DNA of 48,853 nucleotides from JBOGXB01 sp050694215 (GCA_050694215.1 JBOGXB010000006.1:1-48853), one strand, 5' to 3'; shown: positions 18,617 to 27,367, counted from the first letter of the stretch. Notes: a model not told the origin generated them from the sequence alone. Translations and numbers: made by a program.

Positions 18617-18781
18617 CTAGCGGCCCCGTGCTCGCTTCATTCGATCGAGCTCTCGTTGTGCCGCCGCAAGGGCTCGCCGGGCCGGCTCGCGCTTGGCCTT
18701 GGCCCGATCCAGGTGCATCCGTGCGCGCGCCAGGTGCTCTCGAATGATCTCCCGGTCCGAGCTCTCCTGGGGCCCGCTCAT
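18617..18781 (-). CDS. Small charged helical protein (54 residues)
   Basis: A short frame encoding a protein rich in Arg, Ala, Glu and Lys with a predicted single long helix (HLARARMHLDRAKAKREPAR, then AAAQRELDRMKRARGR). ATG at 18781; an alternative in-frame ATG at 18790 would nearly abut the stop of the upstream membrane-protein gene (18792), and an AGGA lies about 9 bases before 18781. The tight spacing and same strand support a real second gene of that pair. No family recognised. Possibly a nucleic-acid or membrane-associated helix. Confidence 0.5.
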   Translation of the reverse strand: MSGPQESSDREIIREHLARARMHLDRAKAKREPARRALAAAQRELDRMKRARGR

Positions 18782-18791
18782 GGCGCTCATC

Positions 18792-19214
18792 CTATTCGTC
18801 CCCTTCCCCGTCCAGAGGATCCTCCAACCGGCTGATCACGTCCCAGATCTCGTCCACCGACTCCTCCATGTCGGTCAATCGGTCCTCGTTAAGGAGGCTT
18901 CCGTCCTGGAAGTAATCGAGCATCTCGGCCGGCTCCGCTTCTGCGCCCGACGGCCCGGCCCTCACGAGCCAGCGTCCCTCCAGCAAGAGCCCGACCGCGG
19001 ATGCCGTCAGATAGACGGAGAGGATGACGAGCGCGACGCGCAGCGCGGCGATAACAACGGGAACGGCCACGACGCGCTCCACGCTTCCGGCTGAAGGAGA
19101 CGGGGGGGAGACCCCGACGATTTCCTCCCACGACCCCGCAACGTAGGCGAGGGATGCGAACAGCAGCGAGATCCCGATCAGTCGAGCGATACCTCGAGGG
19201 TGTAGCGAATCCAT
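18792..19214 (-). CDS. Two-pass membrane protein with acidic cytoplasmic tail
   Basis: Unrecognised 140-residue protein. Hydrophobic segments at about residues 11-28 (LIGISLLFASLAYVAGSW) and 48-77 (VVAVPVVIAALRVALVILSV and on) form two membrane helices. The C-terminal half is hydrophilic and acidic, ending in a helical stretch (LTDMEESVDEIWDVISRLED). It is followed at once by the 54-residue gene on the same strand and lies 96 bases downstream of the glycogen phosphorylase gene. No domain match that I can name. Confidence 0.6.
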   Translation of the reverse strand: MDSLHPRGIARLIGISLLFASLAYVAGSWEEIVGVSPPSPSAGSVERVVAVPVVIAALRVALVILSVYLTASAVGLLLEGRWLVRAGPSGAEAEPAEMLDYFQDGSLLNEDRLTDMEESVDEIWDVISRLEDPLDGEGDE

Positions 19215-19256
19215 GGACTCACCGTATCCACGAGCTACGACACTTTTCCGGACGAA

Positions 19257-19272
19257 CTCTCCGTGAGGAGAG
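19257..19272 (-). terminator. Small hairpin downstream of glgP
   Basis: On the minus strand CTCTCC-TCAC-GGAGAG forms a six-pair stem followed by TTCG. It lies about 40 bases beyond the glgP stop, between it and the next gene. It is short and lacks a clear U-tract, so it is a weak terminator candidate. Confidence 0.3.
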
Positions 19273-19310
19273 GCGGTTTCGCGTACCCAGGTTTAGAAAG
19301 TTGGGTGGGG

Positions 19311-21866
19311 TTAGGCCAACGTGAGCAGGCCGAGGTCCATCTCGTTGGTCACATCGGGATTGGCAGGAACCACGCGGACCGCGAACCCGTAGAGCCCGGG
19401 TGATTCGGTACTGAACTGACCGTGGTACGAGCACACGCCGTCCTCGCACTCACCCGTCTGCATCCGGATGAACGCCGGCTCGGTCAGCTCTCCGTTAGCT
19501 CCCACACGACCGTGCGCGAGCTGAACCGCGATGTCGTTGGTTGAGAGCGAGCCGAGCTTGACCGTCGCGGTGACCTCTCTCTTCTCCCCCACGTCGGCGG
19601 GTCTCACGTCACCTTCGACCTCGAAGATCCTCAGCTCCGGCCAGGCCTGCTCGACTCGCACCTTCCATGCGGCCAGGTCTCGGGCGCGGCTGTAGCCGTC
19701 CGCGACCATCTCACGACCCTGCTTCGCGGCCGGGTCGTAGAGCTGCTCGACGTAGTCACGCACCATCCGGTCTGCTGTGACGAATCCACCGAGGGTCGAG
19801 ATTGATGCCTTCATGCGTTCGATCCATCTCCGCGGGATCGGTCCCTCCGGGCGATCGTAGAAGCGCGGAACGATCTCACGCTCGAGCAGGTTGTAGAGCG
19901 CACTTGCCTCGACCCGGTCTTGATGATCGTGGTCCGCGTAATGGAATGGCGTTCCTATCGCCCAGCCGTTCTGACCGTCGTAACACTCGTCCCACCAACC
20001 ATCGAGGATCGAGCAGTTGATCGCGCCGTTCAGCGCAGCCTTCATCCCACTCGTTCCGCAAGCCTCCAATGGACGGCGCGGATTGTTGAGCCACACGTCT
20101 GCTCCCTGAACGAGAAAGCGCGTAACCTCCATGTCGTAGTCCTCGATAAAAGCGAAACGTCCCCGCACCTCGGGATCCGAAGCAAAATGGACCAGCGTTT
20201 GGATCATCTCTTTCCCGCCGTCGTCGAGCGGATGCGCCTTGCCGGCGACGACGATCTGGATGGGGCGATCTCCCGAAAGCAGCATCCTCTTGAGGCGCTC
20301 CTCGTCGTTCAGGATGAGCGAGCCACGCTTGTACTGTGCGAAACGGCGTGCGAAGCCGATCGTAAGGATCCCGGGATCGAACACGTCCTGTGTCCATTCA
20401 AGCTCGGCCCCCGAGAGGCCCCGCTCCGAGAGTTGGCGCCGCACACGCTCGCGTACGAAGTAGACGAGACGCTCGCGCGCCCGTTCGCGCGCTCTCCACA
20501 GCTCGGCATCGGGAACATCGGCGATACGGTCCCATCTCCCACTTCCGCTTTCGACCCACCCCGGCGAAAGGTGTCGGTCGAACACCTCCAGGATCTCCGG
20601 GCCGAGCCATGTCGATGTATGCACCCCGTTAGTGATCGAGCCGATCGGCGCCTCGTCCTCGGGGATACCCGGCCATAGATCCGAAAAGATCGTGCGCGAC
20701 ACATGTCCGTGCAACTTGCTCACGGCATTCGAGCGGGCCGCGAACCGCAGGCCCATGATCGCCATGTTGAAGGTCGCGTCCTTGATGTCGCCGGGGCGAA
20801 GTCGGCCCGCGTATCCCAGCATCATCAGCTCTTCGAAGCCGACCTCGCATTCCTTGATGAACGCCTCGAAGTACTTCTCCATCAGGTCGGCGGGATAGAC
20901 GTCGATACCCGCTGGAACGGGGGTGTGGGTCGTGAAGATCGTGGCGGCTCGGACGCTCTCGAGAGCCTCCGCGAACGTCAGTCCTTCGTGGACGACGAGC
21001 TGACGAATGCGCTCGAGCCCCATGAATCCTGCATGCCCTTCATTCGAATGGAAGACGTCGGGCGCGTAGCCTGCCGCCTGCAGGGCGCGCACTCCTCCGA
21101 TCCCGAGAACGATCTCCTGTCTGAGTCGGTGCTCCGTCCCACCGCCGTACAGGCGATCCGTGACGCCGCGCTCATCGGCCTCGTTCTCTTCGACGTCGGA
21201 GTCCATGAGGATCAGGGGGATGCGCCCGACCCGGGCCTTCCACAACTGGAGCACGCAACGAGCACCGCCGAGGTCGACCTCAATCTTGAGCGGATGCCCG
21301 TCCTCGTCGAAGAACAGGGTCAGCGGCATCCCGTGCGGGTCGAGCATCGGATAGCGCTCCTGCTGCCATCCGTCTGCGTTGAGCTGCTGGCGGAAGTAGC
21401 CCTGGTGGTAGAGCAGGCCGATCCCGACCAGTGGGAGCCCGAGGTCGCTGGCAGCTTTCAGGTGATCGCCGGACAGGACTCCGAGGCCTCCCGAGTAGAT
21501 GGGCAGGGACTCACCGACACCGAACTCGGGAGAGAAGTAGGCAACCGTTCCGAGATCGATGCCGTCCTTGCGCATCTGATACCAGCGCGGCTCCTCCATG
21601 TAGCTCTGGAGGTCTTCCTCGACGGTCGCGAGGAACGCCATGAACGGGCCGTCCTCGGCGATCTCTGCGAAACGCTGCTTCGTCATGGTGCCGAGCAGCC
21701 GTACCGGATCGTGCCCGGAACTCTCCCACTCGTCGGGGTCGATCCAACGGAAGAGATCCACCGCCCGCGGGTGCCAGCTCCAGCGGAGGTTCATTGCTAT
21801 CGACATCAGAACGCCGAGCGGCTCCGGAAGGGCGGCCCGTACGGCGAAGCTACGCAGTGCTTTCAT
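19311..21866 (-). CDS. glgP: Alpha-glucan (glycogen/maltodextrin) phosphorylase
   Basis: PLP-dependent GT35 enzyme that releases glucose-1-phosphate from the non-reducing ends of glycogen or maltodextrins. The 851-residue product belongs to the short Thermotoga-type alpha-glucan phosphorylases: an N-terminal DUF3417-like region (NLRWSWHPRAVDLFRWIDP), YFSPEFGVGESLPIYSGGLG, and the PLP-binding EACGTSGMKAALNG motif with Lys609. A C-terminal domain (residues 740-851) replaces the mammalian-type regulatory regions. ATG at 21866 is used; a TTG at 21884 is an alternative. It is encoded opposite to the two carbohydrate operons, directly downstream of the transporter cluster, and provides phosphorolysis to complement GlgX. 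Confidence 0.93.
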   Translation of the reverse strand: MKALRSFAVRAALPEPLGVLMSIAMNLRWSWHPRAVDLFRWIDPDEWESSGHDPVRLLGTMTKQRFAEIAEDGPFMAFLATVEEDLQSYMEEPRWYQMRKDGIDLGTVAYFSPEFGVGESLPIYSGGLGVLSGDHLKAASDLGLPLVGIGLLYHQGYFRQQLNADGWQQERYPMLDPHGMPLTLFFDEDGHPLKIEVDLGGARCVLQLWKARVGRIPLILMDSDVEENEADERGVTDRLYGGGTEHRLRQEIVLGIGGVRALQAAGYAPDVFHSNEGHAGFMGLERIRQLVVHEGLTFAEALESVRAATIFTTHTPVPAGIDVYPADLMEKYFEAFIKECEVGFEELMMLGYAGRLRPGDIKDATFNMAIMGLRFAARSNAVSKLHGHVSRTIFSDLWPGIPEDEAPIGSITNGVHTSTWLGPEILEVFDRHLSPGWVESGSGRWDRIADVPDAELWRARERARERLVYFVRERVRRQLSERGLSGAELEWTQDVFDPGILTIGFARRFAQYKRGSLILNDEERLKRMLLSGDRPIQIVVAGKAHPLDDGGKEMIQTLVHFASDPEVRGRFAFIEDYDMEVTRFLVQGADVWLNNPRRPLEACGTSGMKAALNGAINCSILDGWWDECYDGQNGWAIGTPFHYADHDHQDRVEASALYNLLEREIVPRFYDRPEGPIPRRWIERMKASISTLGGFVTADRMVRDYVEQLYDPAAKQGREMVADGYSRARDLAAWKVRVEQAWPELRIFEVEGDVRPADVGEKREVTATVKLGSLSTNDIAVQLAHGRVGANGELTEPAFIRMQTGECEDGVCSYHGQFSTESPGLYGFAVRVVPANPDVTNEMDLGLLTLA

Positions 21867-21953
21867 GGGCTCAGAGTCTCGCAAGCCTCTCGGGTAAGGG
21901 CAAGGCGACTTCTCCTCTTGTACTCCCTGGGATCGGCCCTCGGGGGGCGCCGG

Positions 21954-22868
21954 TTAAGAAAGTAAGGGGGGGCCGTCGAGCAGATACGAAACACCGATCC
22001 ACAGACTGAAGGCGCCGGTCACAGCCGCCAGGGTCACGAACAGCCACGAGCGGCGCTGGCTTCCGAGGAATCCGAGGGCGGATCCGAGGGCGACGAGGGT
22101 GTTGGATGCGAACAGCCCGGCGAGGAAGGTGGCGAGCAACAGGACCCCTCCTGAATTGCCGCTGATACCCGCGGCGGTGAGGAAGAGCAGGACCTGAGTC
22201 GGCGTCTCGGCCCCCACACCGTGGACCATCCCGATGCCGAAGGCCGTGACGGGTCCGTAGCCGGTGAACGGGTCGGGGGGCAAGGGAGCGACGTGGCGGT
22301 GCACGTGTCTGTGTGTCCTCGTTCTGACCATCACCGCGGTGTCTCCTGCGCGGGCGCTGCCCCCGAGGCCGGCGCCATGATCGTGATGGCCGGAGAGGTC
22401 GTGCTCGTGCTCGTGCTCGATCTCGAGGAGTTCGCCGCTGCCGAGATCGGCGCGCCGCAGCCATCTCCACGTGCGCCTGAGGCCGGACAGGACCAGCATC
22501 CAGCGGCTGCGCATCCTCATATCGCGCCCGTAGCGGATGAGGGAGTAGAAGACGTAGACCCCTAGCCCCACCAGCGTGGCTCCCACGACGTAGCCCATCG
22601 CCGAGTCGAGCGCAGCAGGGATCTTGGCCCCTGCTAGTACAGCAGCGATACCGAGTGCCAGCACCACGAGCGCGTGACCGCTCGCGTAGAGCGTCGAGAG
22701 CAGCAGCGACCTGCGCGCGCTCGGTGTGGAGCTGGTGATGTCGGTTATCGCGGCAAGGTGATCGAGGTCGAACCCGTGCCTCAACCCGAACAGGAACGCC
22801 GTGAGCGCGACCCCCAGAGTGAACCCCTCCGGCGAAACCGCTGCGGCGATCGTGTCCATTTCTCCCAC
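21954..22868 (-). CDS. NiCoT-type nickel/cobalt transporter
   Basis: A 304-residue polytopic inner-membrane protein of the nickel/cobalt transporter superfamily. The signature LRHGFDLDHLAAITD near residues 29-43 corresponds to the conserved RHAxDADHI-type metal-recognition helix of HoxN/NixA/NhlF permeases. A second helix has GIGMVHGVGAETPTQ. Between the halves is a long hydrophilic loop, about residues 125-195, with three His clusters (EHEHEHDLSGHHDHG, then THRHVHRHV), likely metal-binding. Import of Ni or Co is inferred from the family. It follows the NicO-type gene by 28 bases and ends the cluster. Confidence 0.85.
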   Translation of the reverse strand: MGEMDTIAAAVSPEGFTLGVALTAFLFGLRHGFDLDHLAAITDITSSTPSARRSLLLSTLYASGHALVVLALGIAAVLAGAKIPAALDSAMGYVVGATLVGLGVYVFYSLIRYGRDMRMRSRWMLVLSGLRRTWRWLRRADLGSGELLEIEHEHEHDLSGHHDHGAGLGGSARAGDTAVMVRTRTHRHVHRHVAPLPPDPFTGYGPVTAFGIGMVHGVGAETPTQVLLFLTAAGISGNSGGVLLLATFLAGLFASNTLVALGSALGFLGSQRRSWLFVTLAAVTGAFSLWIGVSYLLDGPPLLS

Positions 22869-22896
22869 CCTTTCTTTCTAGACCCTATCCACTGCG

Positions 22897-24603
22897 CTAG
22901 AAGCTGAGAACGGCCTTCGTCGTGAGGACGGCTCCCAGAAGCAAGATGGCCATGGCCGAGGCGATCCCGAGCGACGTGCCCATCCCAATGCCGAACCGGC
23001 GCGTGACTGCGTCCCTCGCCTTGAGAACGAGGATTCCCACCCCTGTAAGCGCAGCTGCGAGGCCGACACTGAAGGCCCCGACCATCGCCACACCGAGGGC
23101 AACCCGGTGGAGTGCGACGGCTCCCAGCAGCACGACCAGGGCGGTCGGCGAAGGCAACAGCCCCCCGGAGACCGCGATCGCGCCGAGTCCCTTCCACGAC
23201 AGGAGCGAGCCCTCAGGCTGAAGATGGTGATGATCGTGGGGATGGCCGTGACGATCATCGTCCCCAAGAACGTGATGTGAGTGCTCCTCGTGGGCATGCG
23301 AGTGATGGTGCTGGATGTGAGTCGAGGAGGAACCTCTCGAGCGCAGCCTCCGTTGCAGCAGCCACGCACCGAGGCTGAGGACGATGCCCCCCGAGACGAG
23401 CGACAGCCACGGGAACACCGACTCCGGAGGGAACAGGCTGGAGGCCCATAGCGTCACGAGCCCCAACGCGACCACCGAGGCCGTGTGCATGAGGGATACG
23501 GCAACCCCAACGGACAGGGCGTGCCTGACGCGCCCTCCCGCCCCCACGAGGTAAACGGCCATGATCGTCTTGCCGTGGCCGGGTCCGAGCGCGTGAAGGG
23601 CGCCCGCGCCTAGAGCCAGAGACAAGGCGGTCGCGATGAGCAGCGGCGACGCCTCCCTGCCGAGCAGCGCTGATAACGAGTCGCCGACCCGGCCGAGGGA
23701 CGAGAGCTTCCCTTCGGCCGACGCACCCTCCGGCTCGACGAGTGCGGGGCCGCTGGGATCGGCCTCGATGGATGCGCCGGCGACGCGCAGGGGACTCGAC
23801 AGCAAGTCTTCGGGATATGAGCGCAGCTCGTCGCTGGCGCTGTCCGAGGGCACGGAGGACTCGGCTATCCCCTGCCCCCCCACTCCGTAGACGACGACTT
23901 CCCTCCAGCCGATCCGGTCCGAGTAGTTGGAGTCGGCGAACCGGATAGATGCCTCCTCGTGGGCAAGGGGGCTGATGTACCGGAGTTCGACCCTCAGCAC
24001 GTCGAGGCCCGCCTGTCCGGATCGCACGGTCGCGGTCGCACCGGTCGACTCGAGCCGAGCGACGTCTCCGTCGATCTCGAGGCGCAGGCCGTCTCGGAGT
24101 CGCGCGCCGAGAACGCGGGCATAGGAATCCAGCTCCTCAGCCGATGCCGCCTCGTCTCCGTCCGCATCGATCACGTCCATCTCCTGGAACGTGGGGACCT
24201 CGGCCATGTCCACGACGTAGCGAACCCCGATCTCGTCCAGCCCCACCTCCACGGCGGCGAAGCGATTGACGGAGAAGTTCCCCAGCGGGTGTGCGTGCGC
24301 CGGCCCGGCGACACCGAGCACGAAGAGAGTCACCGTCAATACCGCAAGGCCTGCGCCGAGGCCCAGCCGCCGGCGCGCAGTCGCGAGGGCCTCGCCCACC
24401 CGCATTAGCGCCGGCGCCAGGCCTGCGCCGACCGTCGTCCTCCGCGGGGGGCGCGACGGCCGCCGCCTGATCGGCGGGGGCCTGCTCCTTCGGCGCACGC
24501 CGGCTGCGCTTGTCTCTCTGTTCGTCGGCGTGCGCCTCAGAGCCCCCGCTACCGGACGACGGCTCGGCTCCGGTCTCCTCGGCTCCGCATTGCTCTGGGT
24601 CAT
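22897..24603 (-). CDS. NicO/RcnA-like nickel-cobalt transporter with extracytoplasmic N-terminal domain
   Basis: A transporter of the NicO/RcnA/HupE-like group. After a signal or anchor helix (LGLGAGLAVLTVTLFVLGVA) comes a mature start HAHPLGNFSVN and an exported domain of roughly 220 residues with an Asp-rich DADGDEA loop. About six membrane helices follow, with HALGPGHGKTIMAVYLVG and GGLLPSPTALVVLLG as in RcnA. A His-rich loop (IQHHHSHAHEEHSHH, then HGHPHDHHH) separates the two halves. ATG at 24603 overlaps the TPR stop (ATGA), but the first 66 residues are Arg/Pro-rich and atypical; ATG at 24405 would place the signal peptide at the N-terminus. Export or import direction is not decidable. 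Confidence 0.83.
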   Translation of the reverse strand: MTQSNAEPRRPEPSRRPVAGALRRTPTNRETSAAGVRRRSRPPPIRRRPSRPPRRTTVGAGLAPALMRVGEALATARRRLGLGAGLAVLTVTLFVLGVAGPAHAHPLGNFSVNRFAAVEVGLDEIGVRYVVDMAEVPTFQEMDVIDADGDEAASAEELDSYARVLGARLRDGLRLEIDGDVARLESTGATATVRSGQAGLDVLRVELRYISPLAHEEASIRFADSNYSDRIGWREVVVYGVGGQGIAESSVPSDSASDELRSYPEDLLSSPLRVAGASIEADPSGPALVEPEGASAEGKLSSLGRVGDSLSALLGREASPLLIATALSLALGAGALHALGPGHGKTIMAVYLVGAGGRVRHALSVGVAVSLMHTASVVALGLVTLWASSLFPPESVFPWLSLVSGGIVLSLGAWLLQRRLRSRGSSSTHIQHHHSHAHEEHSHHVLGDDDRHGHPHDHHHLQPEGSLLSWKGLGAIAVSGGLLPSPTALVVLLGAVALHRVALGVAMVGAFSVGLAAALTGVGILVLKARDAVTRRFGIGMGTSLGIASAMAILLLGAVLTTKAVLSF

Positions 24604-25931
24604 CTCGAGCTCGCCCGAAGCGAGGTCAGGGCCCGGCGCGCCGTTTCGGCGTGGAGGATGGAGAAGGTCTCATTCAGCGCCAGGGCCTGCGATAGGTTAC
24701 GGCGCGCAGACGAGCGGTCGCCCACCTTGCGGGCGATCATCCCCGCGTGGAAGAGGTAGAGGGGATCGCGCGTGCCGAGGCGAAGCGCGGCGCGCGCGTA
24801 GCGCCGCGCCCTCTGGGCCTCACCCACGGAGTACAGGGCCCATCCGAGGGCATCGGCAACACGGATGCTCGGGCGCCGTCCGTACAAGCTCTGTATGTCG
24901 GCGACATCGTTGCGCTGCAGCAGATCGTGATCGGCGAGGTACACATACGTCTCGACGTCGGGCAACACGCCGTTGCTCTCGTAGAGACGGGTTTGCACCT
25001 CGACCAGCTCGTACTGCCGTTGCGCGTCAGCCTTGCGTCCGGCGGCATCCAGGACCTCTCCGTACAGAGCGAGGTAGGAAGGTAGGGGGTACGACTCCGT
25101 TACGCGTGCGAGCAACGACAAGGCCCTGTCCAGGTCGCCCGAAGCCGCCGCGATCCTCGCCATTCCCACCCGCGCAGGTGCATAGGCGGGGACGGCCCAC
25201 AGTGCCGCCCGGTAGGCGCCAGACGCTCGCTCGAGAGCTCCGATCAGCAGGTAGAGGTCGCCGATCTGGTGAGAGGCCCATGCCGCGTCGTCACTTCTTG
25301 GGAGCGCCGCGGCCCGGGCAGTCTGCATGGCAGCGATGGCTCCTCGCACGTCTCCGCGAAGCTCGTGCGTGTAAGAGACGCGTGCAAAGGAGGAGAGACT
25401 CGGGCGAAGCTCGACCATCTCCAGGTACGTGCTCGTGGCGGCCTCGTATCGGCCGAGCTCTACAAGCGCGTCGCCGATGACACCAAGGGCGGGCGCGCTA
25501 AACGGGTTGATCTCACGGGCGTGCAGTCCCCACCGGAGCGCGTCGTCGAAATCGTGGCGGCCGAGGGACAAGAGGCCCATGCCGATGGCAGCGTCGAAGT
25601 TGTCATGGGCCCGGATGGAAAGGGAGCGCTGGAGCGCGCTCTCCGCCTTCGCGTAGTAGGTGGGGCCGGCCGAGGAGCGAGCCTTCTGTAGATACGCGAC
25701 GCCCAGTGATGCGAGGGAGCGCGGATCGTCGGTTTCCCTCAATCGCTCCTGAAGAGAAGCGATCGTGGAGTCGAGGCTGCCTCCGGCGACGATCCCCCCG
25801 GTCGCCGGGATCGGGAGGTTCACTGCGGGAGCAGGATTCGAGCGCAGTGCCCTGGGGACGAGCGCCGCCCCTGCCGCGACCATGGCCGCGCCGGCCAGAA
25901 CCGCGACACTCGACCTGAGCACTCGCTTCAC
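24600..25931 (-). CDS. Exported or membrane-anchored TPR-repeat protein
   Basis: A 443-residue protein. An N-terminal hydrophobic segment (VLAGAAMVAAGAALVPRAL, residues 11-29) acts as signal or anchor. From about residue 55 to the end it is built of tetratricopeptide-type helical hairpins, for example SLASLGVAYLQKA, ALRWGLHAREINPFSAPALG, AIAAMQTARAA, LGWALYSVGEAQRARRYARA. TPRs hold protein complexes together, so it may be a scaffold for the neighbouring DUF4331 protein and transporters. It lies between the DUF4331 gene (62 bases upstream, separated by a strong hairpin) and the NicO-type gene (ATGA overlap). Similar gene sets occur in other actinobacteria, as far as I recall. Confidence 0.78.
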   Translation of the reverse strand: MKRVLRSSVAVLAGAAMVAAGAALVPRALRSNPAPAVNLPIPATGGIVAGGSLDSTIASLQERLRETDDPRSLASLGVAYLQKARSSAGPTYYAKAESALQRSLSIRAHDNFDAAIGMGLLSLGRHDFDDALRWGLHAREINPFSAPALGVIGDALVELGRYEAATSTYLEMVELRPSLSSFARVSYTHELRGDVRGAIAAMQTARAAALPRSDDAAWASHQIGDLYLLIGALERASGAYRAALWAVPAYAPARVGMARIAAASGDLDRALSLLARVTESYPLPSYLALYGEVLDAAGRKADAQRQYELVEVQTRLYESNGVLPDVETYVYLADHDLLQRNDVADIQSLYGRRPSIRVADALGWALYSVGEAQRARRYARAALRLGTRDPLYLFHAGMIARKVGDRSSARRNLSQALALNETFSILHAETARRALTSLRASSR

Positions 25932-25956
25932 TCCGATTCCTCCTCGGCGACGGTGT

Positions 25957-25982
25957 GGGGGGCCCGGCGAACCGGGCCCCCC
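25957..25982 (-). terminator. Strong UUCG-loop hairpin between DUF4331 and TPR genes
   Basis: On the minus strand GGGGGGCCCGG-TTCG-CCGGGCCCCCC forms a perfect 11-pair stem closed by a UUCG tetraloop. It starts 12 bases after the DUF4331 stop and is not followed by a U-tract. It may terminate partly, attenuate downstream expression, or protect the upstream mRNA 3' end. Confidence 0.6.
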
Positions 25983-25993
25983 TTCACGTGTGG

Positions 25994-27367
25994 CTACGGC
26001 GTATGCGGGTCGGGGTCCGACCCGGAGTGCGACACGGCGAGATACGGGAACGTGCTCTGGAAGGCAAGGTCGTTCGCATCGACCCCATCCCCCAGGTCGT
26101 TCGGGTTGCCGACGAGCTCGCCCTCGACGACCTGCAGCGAGATATCGATCGTGTCGTCGGCGAGGCGACGACCGTTCGGGTAACCGGCGTTGTCGCCCCC
26201 GATAACCCCGAGCGGCGAGTGGGCGGGACAGGTGCCCTCCTCACACGGGGCGATCGACATGTTGAGGCGGATCTGCTCGCTCGGACGGACGTTAGCGGGC
26301 ATGTTCAGGCCTTGGACACCGGTCAAGAACACAGACACGAGGTCGTTACGCGGGGTGGCTGGGGCCGCTATCCCGTAGATGGCCTCGATGAGCTTCGGAA
26401 GCTCGGGGTCGGTGACGTAGCTCGCAAACTGGCCGTCGCCGGCTGGACGGGATCCGTTCCAACGGTCCTTGTCCTTCAAGGGAATCACCACTTCGTTCAC
26501 GAGTGGCATGCCGAGGCGCGACACCTGAACGAACTTTCCCCTCCGGCCGACGCGACTCGCGGTGCTCCAGACGCCGATGATGGGGTTGTTCCCCGGCCTG
26601 TTTCGTCGGGCGACATCGGTCTTGGGCACCTGCAGTGCCATCGCGCTCACGTTGAATCCCGCGAGCGTGTCGTCGCCCACTTCGGAAAAGTCCGCTCCGT
26701 ACAGGAGGTCGAACACCCGCAGGTCGAGGAAGAAGGAATCGTCGGCCTGGCCGGCCCACGTCTTCCTCGAGCCGCCTCCGAAGGTCTCGACCCCCTCCGC
26801 GCTCAGCGCGGCGAAGTCGGGCATCGACGCATCGCCGACATTACTCGGCACCGCGACCGCGTTGTCGACGAGCAGCCTGTCGCTCCTGCCCACGACGATC
26901 TTCCGTAGGTCGTAGGTCTGGAAAAAGTTCAGGTCCGGATCGGTCAGCGACGTGACCTCGCCGGTGTTGGACAGGAACGTGTTCCCGCTCCTGCGGTGGT
27001 TACGGAAGATCCATCGATAACGGATGTCCGCCTTCTTGTCGTGGTCGTTGTCGATGTTGATGTCGTAGCGGACCCCTCGCGCACCCCACGCGTAAAAGTT
27101 CGGTCCCCCGGCCGGCTCCTGGAAGGGGATCCAGTTGCTGATCAGGGTGACCTTGTCGGGATCGTCGGGGCTGACGAACGCATAGACGTCGGTGTTGTCC
27201 ACTTGCGGGTCGCCTGCGACGAGCGGAGCCTCCCTGTGGCTCGATGCCTCGCTCCCCCGCGGAGCCAGGGCCGTCGTCGCCAACCCGAGTACGGCCGCGA
27301 TCGAGATCGCTGCCGTCAGCACCCGATTGCGCCGAGGCTGCCGAGCAGCGTTTTCCATGACACTCAT
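25994..27367 (-). CDS. Secreted DUF4331 family protein
   Basis: A 457-residue exported protein. The signal peptide (NRVLTAAISIAAVLGLATTA) is followed by the DUF4331 hallmark start SSHREAPLVAGDPQVDNTDV at the mature N-terminus and VYAFVSPDDPDKVTLISNW. Other recognisable parts are NIDNDHDKKADIRYRW, FGGGSRKTWAGQADDSFFLD, and PNGRRLADDTIDISLQVV near the end. The function of DUF4331 is unknown; the conserved acidic and His positions might bind metal. ATG at 27367 is chosen because an AGGAGG lies 6 bases upstream; an earlier start at 27463 has no support. First gene of the minus-strand cluster leading into the TPR and transporter genes. Confidence 0.88.
   Translation of the reverse strand: MSVMENAARQPRRNRVLTAAISIAAVLGLATTALAPRGSEASSHREAPLVAGDPQVDNTDVYAFVSPDDPDKVTLISNWIPFQEPAGGPNFYAWGARGVRYDINIDNDHDKKADIRYRWIFRNHRRSGNTFLSNTGEVTSLTDPDLNFFQTYDLRKIVVGRSDRLLVDNAVAVPSNVGDASMPDFAALSAEGVETFGGGSRKTWAGQADDSFFLDLRVFDLLYGADFSEVGDDTLAGFNVSAMALQVPKTDVARRNRPGNNPIIGVWSTASRVGRRGKFVQVSRLGMPLVNEVVIPLKDKDRWNGSRPAGDGQFASYVTDPELPKLIEAIYGIAAPATPRNDLVSVFLTGVQGLNMPANVRPSEQIRLNMSIAPCEEGTCPAHSPLGVIGGDNAGYPNGRRLADDTIDISLQVVEGELVGNPNDLGDGVDANDLAFQSTFPYLAVSHSGSDPDPHTP

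Noticed and set aside
20703..21965. A 420-codon plus-strand frame opposite glycogen phosphorylase
   Set aside because: Antisense shadow; no recognisable domain, and the minus strand encodes a complete phosphorylase.
24266..25480. A 404-codon plus-strand frame opposite the TPR and NicO genes
   Set aside because: It is Arg/Pro/Ser-rich low-complexity translation, a typical antisense shadow of GC-rich coding DNA. The minus-strand products have clear domains.
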